A stretch of 64,000 bases of DNA from Bisporella sp. PMI_857 (taxonomy: Eukaryota > Ascomycota > Leotiomycetes > Helotiales > Helotiaceae), in contig JAJSPD010000002.1 of the NCBI GenBank assembly GCA_021307315.1, positions 1,240,001-1,304,000 of the forward strand, given 5' to 3'. Each line of letters starts with the position of its first letter. Position 1 is the first letter of the stretch. Below are positions 44,805 to 56,452 of the stretch, in pieces. The position numbers and the translations under genes are program-made. The notes under the pieces were generated by a model that worked only from the letters and a program-made list of their open reading frames with translations, did no database searches and was not told where the DNA came from.

Positions 44805-46144
44805 AGCTGGATCGAATAGGGCTATTATGCTGAGCCTGATATTCCCTTATATAGGTAGACAATCTCAAGTAGAGAAGTTGCAGATACTAGTCGTACATCG
44901 AGAGTTAGGAGCTGAGGAGTAGGCGACGAGATTAGGGTAGTTGTGAACAAATTAGTTAGATAAGAGTGAATAGAAACAAAGGAACCAATTAGTATAACAT
45001 GTAGGCGAATATCCGAAGGAAAGGAGAGTAAATCAAGTTTCGGATTCACTTCGCAACTTGCAGATGTATGCTTTTTGAGGCTCTTAATATCTTTTTGTAC
45101 ATGTAGAATAAAACAAGATTCCAGGCACGGGCATGGACTGGCGGGGTAGTGTCGCTCTAACCCCTTCGAGCAAGCGTAGTCTAATCCACTCGCCTTCTCA
45201 CGTGATCACATCTTTCTTTGCCTTCCTCAATCACCTCCTTTTCTATTATCATTTAATGAGAAAGATGGACATCTGGGTATGCAGAGCAGGTAAATTTATT
45301 TTTATCTCCACAGGTGTGGAACCGAATAAATATAATGAGTAAAGGAGCATCCCAAGTTTGCCGGTGAAGTTTATTCTGCCCGTCATACTTAACCTGAAAC
45401 ACTGCCAAAGTAAGCAAGCTTCAGCCTTCTGTGCTTTTTTGTAATGTTTTCCTTTTGCCATGTTATACCGGTTCTAGGGACAATGACAGATTCTTTATTC
45501 ACTGTTTCCCTCATTGTTGAATTACACGACACAGTGAATGCTTTGGAGTCCTCTCCCGTATTAGTCTATATTTGATAAGATAATGCATTTGCTAACTTGG
45601 CTAGTAGTGATTGCATCTCTCCGTAGAATTCAGTATACGAACGCTTCTTGAACGTAGAGGGCTTTCATGCTGTTTCAAAATAAAGGAAGGATGCAAAATT
45701 TCCATAATGAGCCATCTCATAGTCTATAGCTGTTCTCCTCCCTCGAGACAAACAAGCGTTGTTGGAGGGAAAACTTTCAGTGACAAGCCCGAGAAACTTT
45801 CCACACCTGGGAAGGCCACATTGCATTGTTTTTAAAAAGTGTATCATATCTTCGTAACAGAAGGTTGGAAGTGGCGCCGCCATTAATGTTGTATCTCACA
45901 AACATCTAAGAGGCATATATTGGGTGGGTATAGAATTCTCAAGGAACTTGAGAGCTAGAACATAAGAGATCTATAATAAGAAGTGTACGCTGTACATGTC
46001 CTGAACTCCCACTCACCCATGTCTTAGGTATCGTGTCTTCCTTCTACCGAGCCTGTCTCCTTTACGCCCAAATCCTAAGAAAAGAAACAACAAGCATATT
46101 TCATCCTCCAGAAGAGTTATGTGGGTTATAGAAAAATGTCATTA
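44805..46144. other. intergenic, no gene recognised
   Basis: These 1.34 kb lie between the F-box gene start and the stop of the next minus-strand gene. The sequence is AT-rich, with short open frames only, including overlapping pairs at 45611-45883. I see no RNA gene. Confidence 0.45.
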
Positions 46145-47611
46145 TTATACCGCCTCGGCACGTCGCTCAACCACCTCCACGATATTACCAGTGTACGGCC
46201 GAGTACGCCTTAATTTTGCTCTCGAGTTGTCGCTCTCAGTCGACGAGCCAAAGCTCCCAGCTCGAGATAGCTCCGACTCTTTTCGTTTTGATCTCGCAGA
46301 AGTAGGAGACCAAGTCGGAAGAATATCACCTGCAGCGGGTCTTGCCGATCCCGGATCTCGTCCATCGTGATCTGATTCCATAGAAGGGCCGTCTAGATAA
46401 TGATCGAAATTCCAGGCAGCCTCTAAGCCGCTTATGTACTGACTAGCCTTTTTCAACTCAGCCCACGAGATGGTGTCATTAGACATGGCGACATAGAGAT
46501 CGAGGATCTTCCCACTGTCATCCGTGACCGCACAATTCTCCTGGAGAAATTTTTCGTTGTAGTCCGAACCGACAAGACCAGCGTCAAGTTGACGGAGCAT
46601 AGGCAGACCTCGGAGGTTTTTAGCATCACAGATTCGTGCAACAAGAGGATCCCACGGCCGACCCTGGAGAATCTCGGAAAAAGCATTACTGACGGCACTG
46701 ATGAAAGCCGAACTATTAGAGTCTGGGATAGCTACAACTCTGTGAAGACCACGGGATAAGCATCGCTTATATGCGGCGGTATCTTTCTCGAAGGGGAATG
46801 GCTGAGCTGGCGTTGGCAGCAAAGATACATGCACCGTCCAGGACTGAGATCCAGACCCAACAGAAGAGACTCTTGCGCGAAAGTCTTTTACATGCGAGGG
46901 CTCTTCGAAAAGAATAATACGCGATGGCGACCTTGAAAGGGATTGCTCTGACTTCATTGGATCGTCTGAACTATCATCAGGTAAGCTGGGCGGTGTCGAG
47001 GCTTTTCTTCGACGGCATCTGATACCAGTTGGCGAGGAGGCTCGCTCCAGAGATTCCACCCTAACCTCCAACCCCATCGAGGCATCGTCCACTTCAATCA
47101 GACGATTTCGCATTCTTTGCACATCGTCTGTCAACCCTTCGATATTGTCGTCGTGAGCCGTCGTCTTCTTTTGCAACTGCCCGACGTGATGCCACAGGCC
47201 TCCGATACCTCGATACATGGACTTCATCTCCGTGTCGTTGTCCGCTTTGTTCTTCTCAGTTGACTCTTCTAGGCGTCCCAGACGCTCGACAAGCTCAGCC
47301 TGTCCAACATGGCTCTCCTGCTCCCCCAGTCTTTCTTCAAGTTGACTGAGCCTTTCTCTTAAAGCCTCCATCTCCTGCCGTTCCGTGGAGGATTCCTGCT
47401 CCCTTGTATGATAGCACGCGTTATGCCCGCAGTCGCAAGTGCTCCCAGGTATGGCGTGATTCAGCGAAAAACAAACGCAAGCGCAACGCAGACCGTTCAG
47501 TTCCGGGTGCAGCAGAATATAGCGACAATCGCCTTTGGGGAGATGTGAATCGTCTCGTGCCTTTTCACGTCGAGGAGGAGAAAACATGCTCGTCATGTCG
47601 ACTTGTTGCAA
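46145..47611 (-). CDS. unrecognised protein with N-terminal Cys/His patch and coiled coil
   Basis: This is a single exon of 488 residues. Near residues 29-70 is a Cys/His-rich patch (CRYILLHPELNGLRCACVCF, then GSTCDCGHNACYH) with six cysteines and three histidines. The spacing could bind zinc. A strong coiled coil covers about residues 75-195 (EALRERLSQLEERLGEQE, LVERLGRLEESTEKNKAD, RMRNRLIEVDD). A Ser-rich linker follows. A folded-looking domain lies near residues 255-405 (TWSVHVSLLP-type start, CLSRGLHRVVAIPD, RPWDPLVARICDAKNL). The tail is Ser/Arg-rich. I believe the Cys patch recurs in other ascomycete proteins of unknown function, but cannot name a family. An adaptor or nuclear role is a guess. 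Confidence 0.75.
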   Translation of the reverse strand: MQQVDMTSMFSPPRREKARDDSHLPKGDCRYILLHPELNGLRCACVCFSLNHAIPGSTCDCGHNACYHTREQESSTERQEMEALRERLSQLEERLGEQESHVGQAELVERLGRLEESTEKNKADNDTEMKSMYRGIGGLWHHVGQLQKKTTAHDDNIEGLTDDVQRMRNRLIEVDDASMGLEVRVESLERASSPTGIRCRRRKASTPPSLPDDSSDDPMKSEQSLSRSPSRIILFEEPSHVKDFRARVSSVGSGSQSWTVHVSLLPTPAQPFPFEKDTAAYKRCLSRGLHRVVAIPDSNSSAFISAVSNAFSEILQGRPWDPLVARICDAKNLRGLPMLRQLDAGLVGSDYNEKFLQENCAVTDDSGKILDLYVAMSNDTISWAELKKASQYISGLEAAWNFDHYLDGPSMESDHDGRDPGSARPAAGDILPTWSPTSARSKRKESELSRAGSFGSSTESDNSRAKLRRTRPYTGNIVEVVERRAEAV

Positions 47612-50600
47612 TTCGGTGGCTCCACGGGGTAAAGGGAGGCATAGAGCTCAAATCCGGTAGCCACTTTTGGGTCGTGGGGTGTTATCTATCCGCTTCCTCG
47701 TTGATTGTGCGGTAAGTCCCTTCTTTGCGTTCATATACCCGTCAATATTGATGAGATGACGGAGGAAGAAGCTGGTATACTTTGGTCAGTCGTGACAGAA
47801 GTACAAGAGAGAGGGTTTTAGGTGTGAGGGGATTTGGAGGTACGGGCACTCTTTGTCGATATCGGGGGTCCATGGCGTGCAAACGGGGCATGGCTGCGTT
47901 TATGTGACTGCAAGTTTATCAGTGATGGAAAAGCAAAGGGGGTTACAGGGGGATGGGTGGCCCCCCCTAGAGAGTGTGGGATAATGGGTGAGTGGGCAGA
48001 GATAAGCAGGCGTGACAGGCATTATCGTTGCGGGACGGGGGGGCGGAGGGGGGGGGAGGGGGTAGGCACAGTTCGCTCATAGGAGGGACAGTTACAGCAC
48101 AATAACATAACAGTACAGTGACAGTACAATAAATTACAGGGCATTATAACTGAAATGCTAATGAAAGATGCACCACACCATCATGCATACCTACATACAT
48201 ATATACATGCTTACTTATTTACATACTTACATACATCCCACTAAAGAATTCATTCAAACATCCACATTGTTCAAAATGAAGCCATCGTGGTGGATCAAAG
48301 GCAAATCTCTGAAGACGAGCCAAGTCTCATCCAGTTGGGGATGAGGTAAAGAAAGGTACCATCGACCCTCAAATCTCATATAACCCCCGGGGGGCCATGA
48401 CGATTTTAGCCCTACCCGGATTTAAAATGTCTACCGCGAACAACAATGCTTTCCTCGCCACTCAGGGCACCCACGTTGTCAAAATAACCTATGTTTGTAT
48501 TATTAGGCTCATGTCGTATTGTACAAGCATTCTGACTGGACAGTGTACGAATTTTAGTTACAGGTTATCGCATATCTCACACTTGCAGCTATTAATTATT
48601 TGCAATCCAGTACTTACTTACTCGTCCCCCTCCCCCCCCGAAAAAAGAAAGTCTAGATCCGGCTTAAGGGTCGTTCCTGCGGGACGAACCGTTCTGTTAG
48701 CTTTAGGCTCTAGCCTGGCCAGACCCTCTTCCTTTTCATGTTAATATTCTTTCTATCTCTAGTGATATATCAACGGCTTCATATTTGCTTCATTGAGTGA
48801 ACTTCTCCCTCCCCCCCCTTTTTTTTCTTTATTTTTATTTTTTGGGGCACTCTCTTGGTTGTTGCAATTTACCTTCGTAAAATGGTGAGTCGATTTTGTT
48901 GGTGGGAGGAGGGGTTTTTCCCTTGACGCTGAGCCCTAACCCTAAAATGATCTACAAGATCCTGAGTGCGACTGCGGAGGGAACCATATCAAGACAAGTC
49001 GTTTACGGAGCCCCAGCTTTGGCTTTTTCGTCATCCAAGGATGAGCAAATCAACAGTACCTCACGAAGGCGTGATCAGGAGCGTAATCTCTCTGTAGTTT
49101 CGCCATCTGCACACCGTTTAGATAGAGGTGGCGCTGTATCACTGGCTCTCTGACCCTCAGCATCATTCGGCATGGTGAAGCATCATCATGGTCCGTACTC
49201 AGTGAAGATCCAGTCGCATCATAGCATATAAGACAGGTGCGATAGCACGGTATTACCAGGGGAAAGCACCTTATCCGGGCATGTGAAGAGCCAAGGGGCA
49301 AGAATATTACAGGATGAGCAAAACTACCAACGTGTACAACGGTGTACAACATGCTAATGTATGACCACCGAGAAGCGAGTTCCGGTACTCATACCGCCTG
49401 TTTGGTATCTCAAGGGATCTGGTGCTGAGTGCAATATGATACCATTTCAACCAACGCTGTTCTGTGCGACATACATCTCTACCCATTGCCGTACTGGAGC
49501 CAAGACACGACACCGTATCTCTTGCCAATCTCTCACGCGAATCACGCAAACGTGCCCTACGCATCAGAGAATGACCACCTCCAAGTCGTCCTTGGGCATC
49601 TACAAAGGGGGTCAGGGCGTTTGAGAGCGATTCCTCGATTCCTCGATTCATTCATCCGGCAGAATGATAGACGATCCGGTTATGTCGGGCCTATTCCTGA
49701 GACTTTCATACCGTAGGGAAAAAGCTCGGAGCACAAAGGCCCATGGTCACCCTTCAGCCACCCCATCCCGCGGGAGGAAAGTCACCATTGACCATTTTTT
49801 ATACTTGTACGACCGCCGCCCGTCCAGCCCAGATGGCGCCTCCCACGGTGGCAATTCGCTTAAAGATGGGCATTACTTTACTTTATACAAATCTCCTGCT
49901 TCTTCCTCGGCAGGAAGTTTCCACTCGTTCCATCGAAGGCGGCGGCAGTTCCGACACAGATCTCACTTCTTCTTCACCGGGCGCGTAGCTGTAGCTTGCC
50001 TTTATGGTGTTATACTGGCCTGAAATCCCGCCATCTCCCTTACAACAAATCGCATCATGCCGAATTATTTGCGAGCCGAACGGGACATCTTGTGGTCCTC
50101 CGTGAGCCTCCGGGAGCCAGATGCCTGCTCATTTTCCCATAACCCTGATGGTGTCTGACTCGACCCTTGAAAGGATGTCAAATAATCGTGGCCAGACACC
50201 CACTCTTCTTTCGAGGGCCAGATGCGGTTGGGTGGGCACCCCCCACGTTTCTGTTGTTTTCTTACCCCCCTAGCCGGACGTAGCCCTCCGCCCAACCTGG
50301 TTTTAGCGATAATCATCTTTCGAGAAGAGGTAGAAGAGGCAGAAGAGGCAAAACTTATCTAGGAAAAGGACAGCTCAATTCGGACGCAAGTGTGAGAGCC
50401 TCAAGTTTTCCGAAATGATGGGGAGCAAAGATATCAACCGTCCATCACGTGTGCCTGGTCGATCATAGACGGCTCCGAACGGGATATCTCCAGGTCCAGC
50501 AGTCTGGCCGTCCTAGATAGATATGGTTGATGTGCCGATGGTTCGTAGTACCAACTTTCATTCTCTGTTACCCCTTGTTGGTGCAGACTGGAATTCAGCC

Positions 50601-53600
50601 TGTACCAAGAGTATATCTTATCAAGGCCAAACTAAGGTTGGCTGGTGACAGAGAGTTCTGCGCCAGCGACATGCATTTGTAAACTGGGAGAAACAACCCT
50701 CGTCCAACGGCTGCTCGAGACCTAAAGTTTCAGGTGCACGGCTGACGATGTACCTACTGCACTCAAGTTGATGGTTGCGCCTCCATTTGCGTTGAAATTT
50801 ATACCTGGTACATTCACTAGATTGATTTCAGTATGCAGCAATGAGCGCTATCGAGACGGATTTGAGATAGCTTCTTTTTCATGAGCCATTTAAAATGCTT
50901 TGGCGAATTTTGGTAAGTTGGAAAGGCGTCTGGAATGGTCGTAAGATTTAAAAACAAAAAGATCATCATAGTGTACGGCTACCTCAACCTTGGGCCAATA
51001 TCTTAGGCGAAAAAAGAAAGGTGGTGGAGGATACAGACTACTACATAACACTCTGTTGCTATTTTGCACTTTATGATGATAATGGATCATGCTTAATCAG
51101 GCATCGTTTGCGATGTGAGTCTCGTACGCCTTGAGAAAGCCCTCGCAGTTTGTTCCATGCAAGTCATTACTCGCCAACCCTAACATTCAAGATCCCAATC
51201 GCCTACGAAAAGACGATGAAGCTGCAGAGATGACGAAGTCGTAAATACTTCATGGTATCAATCTTCCTGCTTAATATCCAATTCAAACGGCCGGCACTAA
51301 GTGGTGTCGGACGAGAGGTGGGATAAGATAACACGAACCATACGGAGAAAAAAGCAAGCATGATGTAACATTGCTCTATGCAGCTCGAGGCCAAGTCTAC
51401 ATATGCGACGTGAGTCTCACTGCTTGCTTTCTGTCTATGCCAGCTCTTCGTTCACCAAAAAAAAACAATTCATAGTTCAGATATTGCTTGGGAGATGAGG
51501 CTGCACTTACCAATGTTTCTTCACAACTTAATGAAGCAGCACATACAATTACCACGAAATTAAATGTTAATCTGCTCATCGCACAATTTCAAGTTTGTTG
51601 CCTCATCCGTACATTTCTTAGCCTCAATTGCCAAGTGGTACCAACAGCTCATGTATGAAATATGAATACGACCTCCTAAAGATACTTCAACTTAATTCTA
51701 AATTTTATCGTCCTCAAGAGTTCCTCCTTCTGTTATGCCATCATTTTAATTCCAAGTAGGAGTGATCTAAATGGCCCATTCTCTTGAGAACCAACTTGCT
51801 TTTCGAAATGGCACGGGGCATCCTCTCGACGGCGACTAAAGACATTCCTCTAGCAGGACCGCCAGAGCATCACCTTTTTTCTTATCTCTCGAATTAAACA
51901 TCGCCTGTTCAATAAGCTACCTATTGCCACCATCTGAAAGCCGGGACTGGAGCGTTGGGTACAGTAATGTTAAAGGCATCCCACACCCCATTGGCACTTC
52001 GGCCCTTAGATCAGTTTGAGGAAATACAGAAAAGTTGACCGTAACTAAGAAGGATGAGCTGTTCCTTTCAACTCTAACACATCTTAGCTTCGTTATCTGA
52101 TACGAGGTTAGTATCACGTTGAAAGACGCCATCAAGGTAATTATAGCTAAAGAAAGAGGTCCAAGCCAGGCTCGTAGGTTTTCTTCGGCCACCACTCACT
52201 GTGAGATTCTATCAACATATCTCTAGTATGCGTCTGATCGATGTGAGGACCACCTCCGGGGAATTCCGTTATAAGATATCACCATATTTCTCAAAGAATC
52301 CGAATTCAAAATTTTGACGCTATATCACTGGAAAGGGGCTGGATCTGATATCACGACGCCCTGTCCGCGTATGACTTGTAATGGCCCACTATGATGCATT
52401 TTTACCATGGTGATCTGCGATTGGCTCTTTCGCCAACAATATCCACTCCACATCATGTGTTTATTCAATATTTAGCCTGACGGTTTGATGGCTTCGCCGT
52501 AGACATCGTGCCACGGTGGAAGCGGTGAGGCACTAGTTGTAGTTGGTGCTGTATTGCACTTACTCGAGACACTTCCCCACTAACTAAAAGAAGAGGTCAT
52601 GGTATGCCATGCCAACCTTCCTGATATTTGCGGAGCATGAATCATTGGAAGCAGAAAGGACTTGTGGTGAGAAAGCCAAGCGGAAAGAATCAGCATAGGC
52701 AAGACTTCATAAACAAAACACGAAACAGTAAATGTAGACCAGAATCCTGCAATTGACCAACACGAGTGATGCTTCTGGTCGCAACTCGAAATATGAGATA
52801 CTTTCATCACTCTTGAAACACCAAATACAGTAAATATCGGTCCTTAATAGGGCAAGATTTGCAAGCTATGTTCACTTCGAAACTAAGCCAAAGTGGAATA
52901 CAGCCATCGTTCCAGGCCGAGCGTCGATAACATTGCAGAGGAATATCTGGGTCCTCTTATGAATGCAGAAATAAATAGAAGTTATATTAAGATAGCTTAA
53001 CTGAGCCGAAATAATAAGTCTAGTCCTTGGCCTCCTGAAATGTGTCTCATACCTGATTAAGCCCCCTCTTCTTTCTCTCTCCAAAAAAACAACAAAAAAA
53101 AACAACCCGTTTTCTCACCTATTCAAATGAAATAAAGATGGCTTGCATCACTATCGCTACCAGCAGGGACCTGTCAAGCCGGCTCTTGAACTGCTCCTGC
53201 ATTCGCCCATGGTACCGGGCTCGACGCGGCATCAAAATAGCTCCTTTCTCCCGATGAGATGCGAGTTTTCGCAGCGTGGAAACCTCACAGACGATAAGCG
53301 GGAGGGGGGAATCGAGATTTGCGGGTTGGTCGCCGAAGCACCCTCAAAAGCTTGAACTTCCGTGAAAGGGAAAGCTTGGTTATGAGATCAATCACGCGTC
53401 GCATACTTGCACTGTACAAAAGGCCGAGTTTGTAGCGGGGAATACGCTTTTCAGGATCGGGAGGACGGTATACTATCCCTGTCCAGGAGTGGCTTGAAGA
53501 AGGCTCCTCACGCTCATGCATATTATAGGCAGCGTTCGTATGCCAATATATGGTTTATTCCGCGCTCGCATTCGGAAACGGCAGTTTTGCGCGGTGTCTA

Positions 53601-55038
53601 GAGCTTGTGCAGAAATCGACCGGGGAATCTTGCCCATGGCGAAGGTCCTCATAGCCACCGTTGTCGACAATAGGGTCCCAAGAGCTGTCTAGATGTCCTA
53701 TGTGCGGGAATTTCAATACTGGGCGGCAGGCGAGATGGTAGATGGTGAGTACATCGAGTACGACGGTCTATCTGGGAAGCAGGTGCTCTTATTTCAAGCC
53801 CTCAATGTCTCCCTGTGCCTGGAACAGTACCTACAGATGAGAATCTATCGAGATATATGCCTGCTGCTCAGAGGCCATTCGGTGCCTTACCCAGGCGGCG
53901 CAGCTTTCGTGAGGTCGCCAATAGTAAGGATCATTCACAGATGGAAGAGCGGATGCTGAGCATCACGAAGCATATTCGAGCGGGTAGAAACCATCCAATC
54001 CCTTAGCGTAAAGGCGTGGGTTCCCCCCTTCAGAACAGGATTTCAAAGTAGCCTCACCTCAAAGCTGATGTTGCACACCCAAAAAGGGGCTCGCTTAGAC
54101 AAGCGCCCCACAAATTTTCAGCAAAATTCCTACCTACCATATACATATTTCTTTTTGAGTAAATCCAAATCAACAACCAAAACAAACAAGTTCATCTCCC
54201 AGACAAACGAACACCCGACCTTCCCCCCCCCCCCCTCTGGAACCCAAACCGACCAAAGAGATCCGGCCCTTCCCCCAAACAAGGGAAATCAAAACCTGCC
54301 CACCTTGGGGAACTAGACATTGGGATGATGGCCCCTCTTGAAGCGCTCCCCAGATCGCAGTCTCGCGCCAAACCAAGCTACGGGTCAAGCCGCTGCCGTT
54401 GCCGCCGCCGCATAATCCGAGATGGGAGCACGTGAAGGTAAACTCCTTAAACGGGAGACACGATGTTTCCATCGTAGGAACCACGGGTTTGAGCGCGCGA
54501 CAGGGTAGGAGAACCGCCCCGTCCTTCGCTCTGGGAGGGGGGGGGGAATAAGGATTTGAATATGAAGGGTAATTGGGGAGCGGGAATCGCGGTCCCTTCG
54601 ATGAGGAACGGGGTTGATGGATAAGCCGTACGACTTGAAAAAAAATCCGAATTGGGTTTTTTTCTAAAGGTGGTCCCCCTGAAATGGTAACCCCGGAGTT
54701 TTTGCTGGTTTTGGCCTCTCTGGGGAGGCTGATATTGAATCGGAAGGCGCTGAATGCCTATGCGATACGTAGGACGCATGTATATCTTGCGCTGGACCAA
54801 TTGGTCTGATATAAGACTTCTGACTGACTGGAAAAGGCTTTAATTTGATCATGAAGTCATACATGCAATCTATATCTCATACCCAACTGGCAAGCACTCA
54901 AGCCGCAAAGCCACTAACTTATCAACCATACCGTCATCATTCGTGTTCGTACCCCTTCCCGAGGCGAAGTCCAAGTTCGCGATCCTATCTTACACCCAAT
55001 ATGCACATCACCATCACCCAGGCACAACCCGATAAATT
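47612..55038. other. 7.4-kb gene desert
   Basis: No open frame in this stretch has a recognisable domain, and the longest are about 120 codons. Features are G-rich runs near 48030-48060, a TACA/TACT tetramer tract near 48188-48238, several C or T homopolymers and a telomere-like CCCTAACCCTAAA near 48934. Base composition shifts along the region (GC-rich near 49.4-50.4 kb, AT-rich near 51-53 kb). That could mark decayed insertions, but I recognise no transposon protein. Confidence 0.5.
48188..48238. repeat. TACA/TACT tetranucleotide tract
   Basis: This is an imperfect run of TACA, TACT and TATA tetramers about 50 bp long in noncoding sequence. Confidence 0.65.
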
Positions 55039-55575
55039 TCACTCCTCAACCACAACCCCGACATCCTTCCCGCTCTTCCTCCTCTCCCCGGCGGTCCCCC
55101 TCCTCCCATTCAAGCTCCCGCTCCTGCCCAACCCGGCAGCATCGTCTACGCTCGCGACCCGGCTGCACCCGGGACTCACCCCACTATACCCACTGCTCCT
55201 CCTCGGGTCGGCGGCCCGCCCGCCATCCATGCTGCTCCTCCACTTCCACTCGAACCCCTTCAGCAGGTCGTGCGCCTCCCTCTTATGCGGTTTGACCTCC
55301 CACTTCTTGTCGTCTTCCCAGTTGGCGTTCTCCTTGCTTTTCGACTTGGACGGCGACGAGCGGTCGGAGCGCCAGGTGAGGCGTTTCGAGAGCCGCGAGG
55401 ATGTCGCTGATAGGGGGGAGGTGTTGGCGGATGTGTTTGTCGTGGTGGCTTTGATCGATATGGGGTTTGTCGCCGAGGTGGTGAGGGATGGGTGGTCGGA
55501 GGATGCGGAGGAGTTAGAGCGTGTTGTGGTGGTGGAGCGGGAGAGGGCTTTTCGGAAACGGTCCTTGAGTGGCAT
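55039..55575 (-). CDS. small basic Ser/Thr-rich protein, unknown function
   Basis: This is a single frame of 178 residues beginning MPLKDRFRKALSRSTTTT. A Ser/Thr-rich low-complexity region leads into SSRLSKRLTWRSDRSSPSKS, then a more conserved-looking helix HKREAHDLLKGFEWKWRSS, and a Gly/Arg/Ser tail. Third codon positions on this strand are strongly G/C-biased, as in real genes of this window. The overlapping plus frame (54845-55588) is Leu/Pro-rich and looks like its shadow. I recall similar short fungal proteins of unknown function with a comparable EWKWR-type helix, but cannot name a family. It may be a phosphorylated scaffold; that is speculation. Confidence 0.6.
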   Translation of the reverse strand: MPLKDRFRKALSRSTTTTRSNSSASSDHPSLTTSATNPISIKATTTNTSANTSPLSATSSRLSKRLTWRSDRSSPSKSKSKENANWEDDKKWEVKPHKREAHDLLKGFEWKWRSSMDGGRAADPRRSSGYSGVSPGCSRVASVDDAAGLGRSGSLNGRRGTAGERRKSGKDVGVVVEE

Positions 55576-56452
55576 TTTGGGTTGCTGATCTGTTTGCTGA
55601 CGTTCTCTGTGTAGATCTTTGCAGTCAATTTGCTGATCCTCAACAGTGTACTTGGCTCCTGGCGGCCGTTTGATCAGTTTGTAGTGCTGAAGCTCGGTGA
55701 TGATTGAAGAGCGTGGTGGCAGAGAGTTAGCTGATAATCTTGATTTGTGCCTTTTGATTTTTCAGCAAAACGTATATTATGTTCGTGATGTCAATTGTGT
55801 GTAAATATGATGGTGGAGGAGAAGGGGAGAGGAGAAAGAGGACAAGATGTACGAAATCCAGCTCCTCACTGGTGACATGGGCGGGGATGTGCAATGACGC
55901 TTCCCCTCGGGGATTATTGGTTCTCGCTGGTTGCTGAAGCACTAAGAATGCCAAGCTTTCCGGGGTAGCACCGAGAAGTGGGGCATGGGCTGACCTATCC
56001 TATCCTATCCTCTCCTCTCACCTACATCTTTTGTATTGTGATACCTCCGTTCCTAAACACTTATTCATCTTGTTATGCTTGTCACTGAGGTCCCCTTCTC
56101 CGTTCTGTTTGACATCGATACCTTCAAAGCAGCAGAATCAGTCCAGCTATCATGCTTAACAAATTTTATTCGGTGTTTGAGTGTACTGTCCGAGGGTAAA
56201 TCTCATGTTGTAACTATTCATACAGCATAGTCCTTGGGTTTCTCCTACAAATTTTGACGAAGAGCGTTGCCTATGAATTATCTCTTCTCTCTAGTTGTAG
56301 TATTCATGAAACTCTCTTTTTTCCTTCATCATCAAATATCCCGGTCAACCCATCCCTTGTCCCGCCCAGCCCATCGCTTCTCCCTGCCAACCCCTCCATC
56401 ACTCTTCGGCATAGTTCTGTCAAAAGCCCCAGCACCTGGACTTTCAATGCCC
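55576..56452. other. intergenic
   Basis: This is the promoter side of the small Ser-rich gene and the 3' flank of the next minus-strand gene. A short CTATC pentamer repeat lies at about 55995-56010. No gene is seen. Confidence 0.45.

Noticed and set aside
54845..55588. Plus-strand frame of 247 codons, Leu/Pro/Ser-rich
   Set aside because: It overlaps the minus-strand Ser-rich gene and has the composition expected from the antisense of a G/C-third-position-biased gene. No domain is seen.
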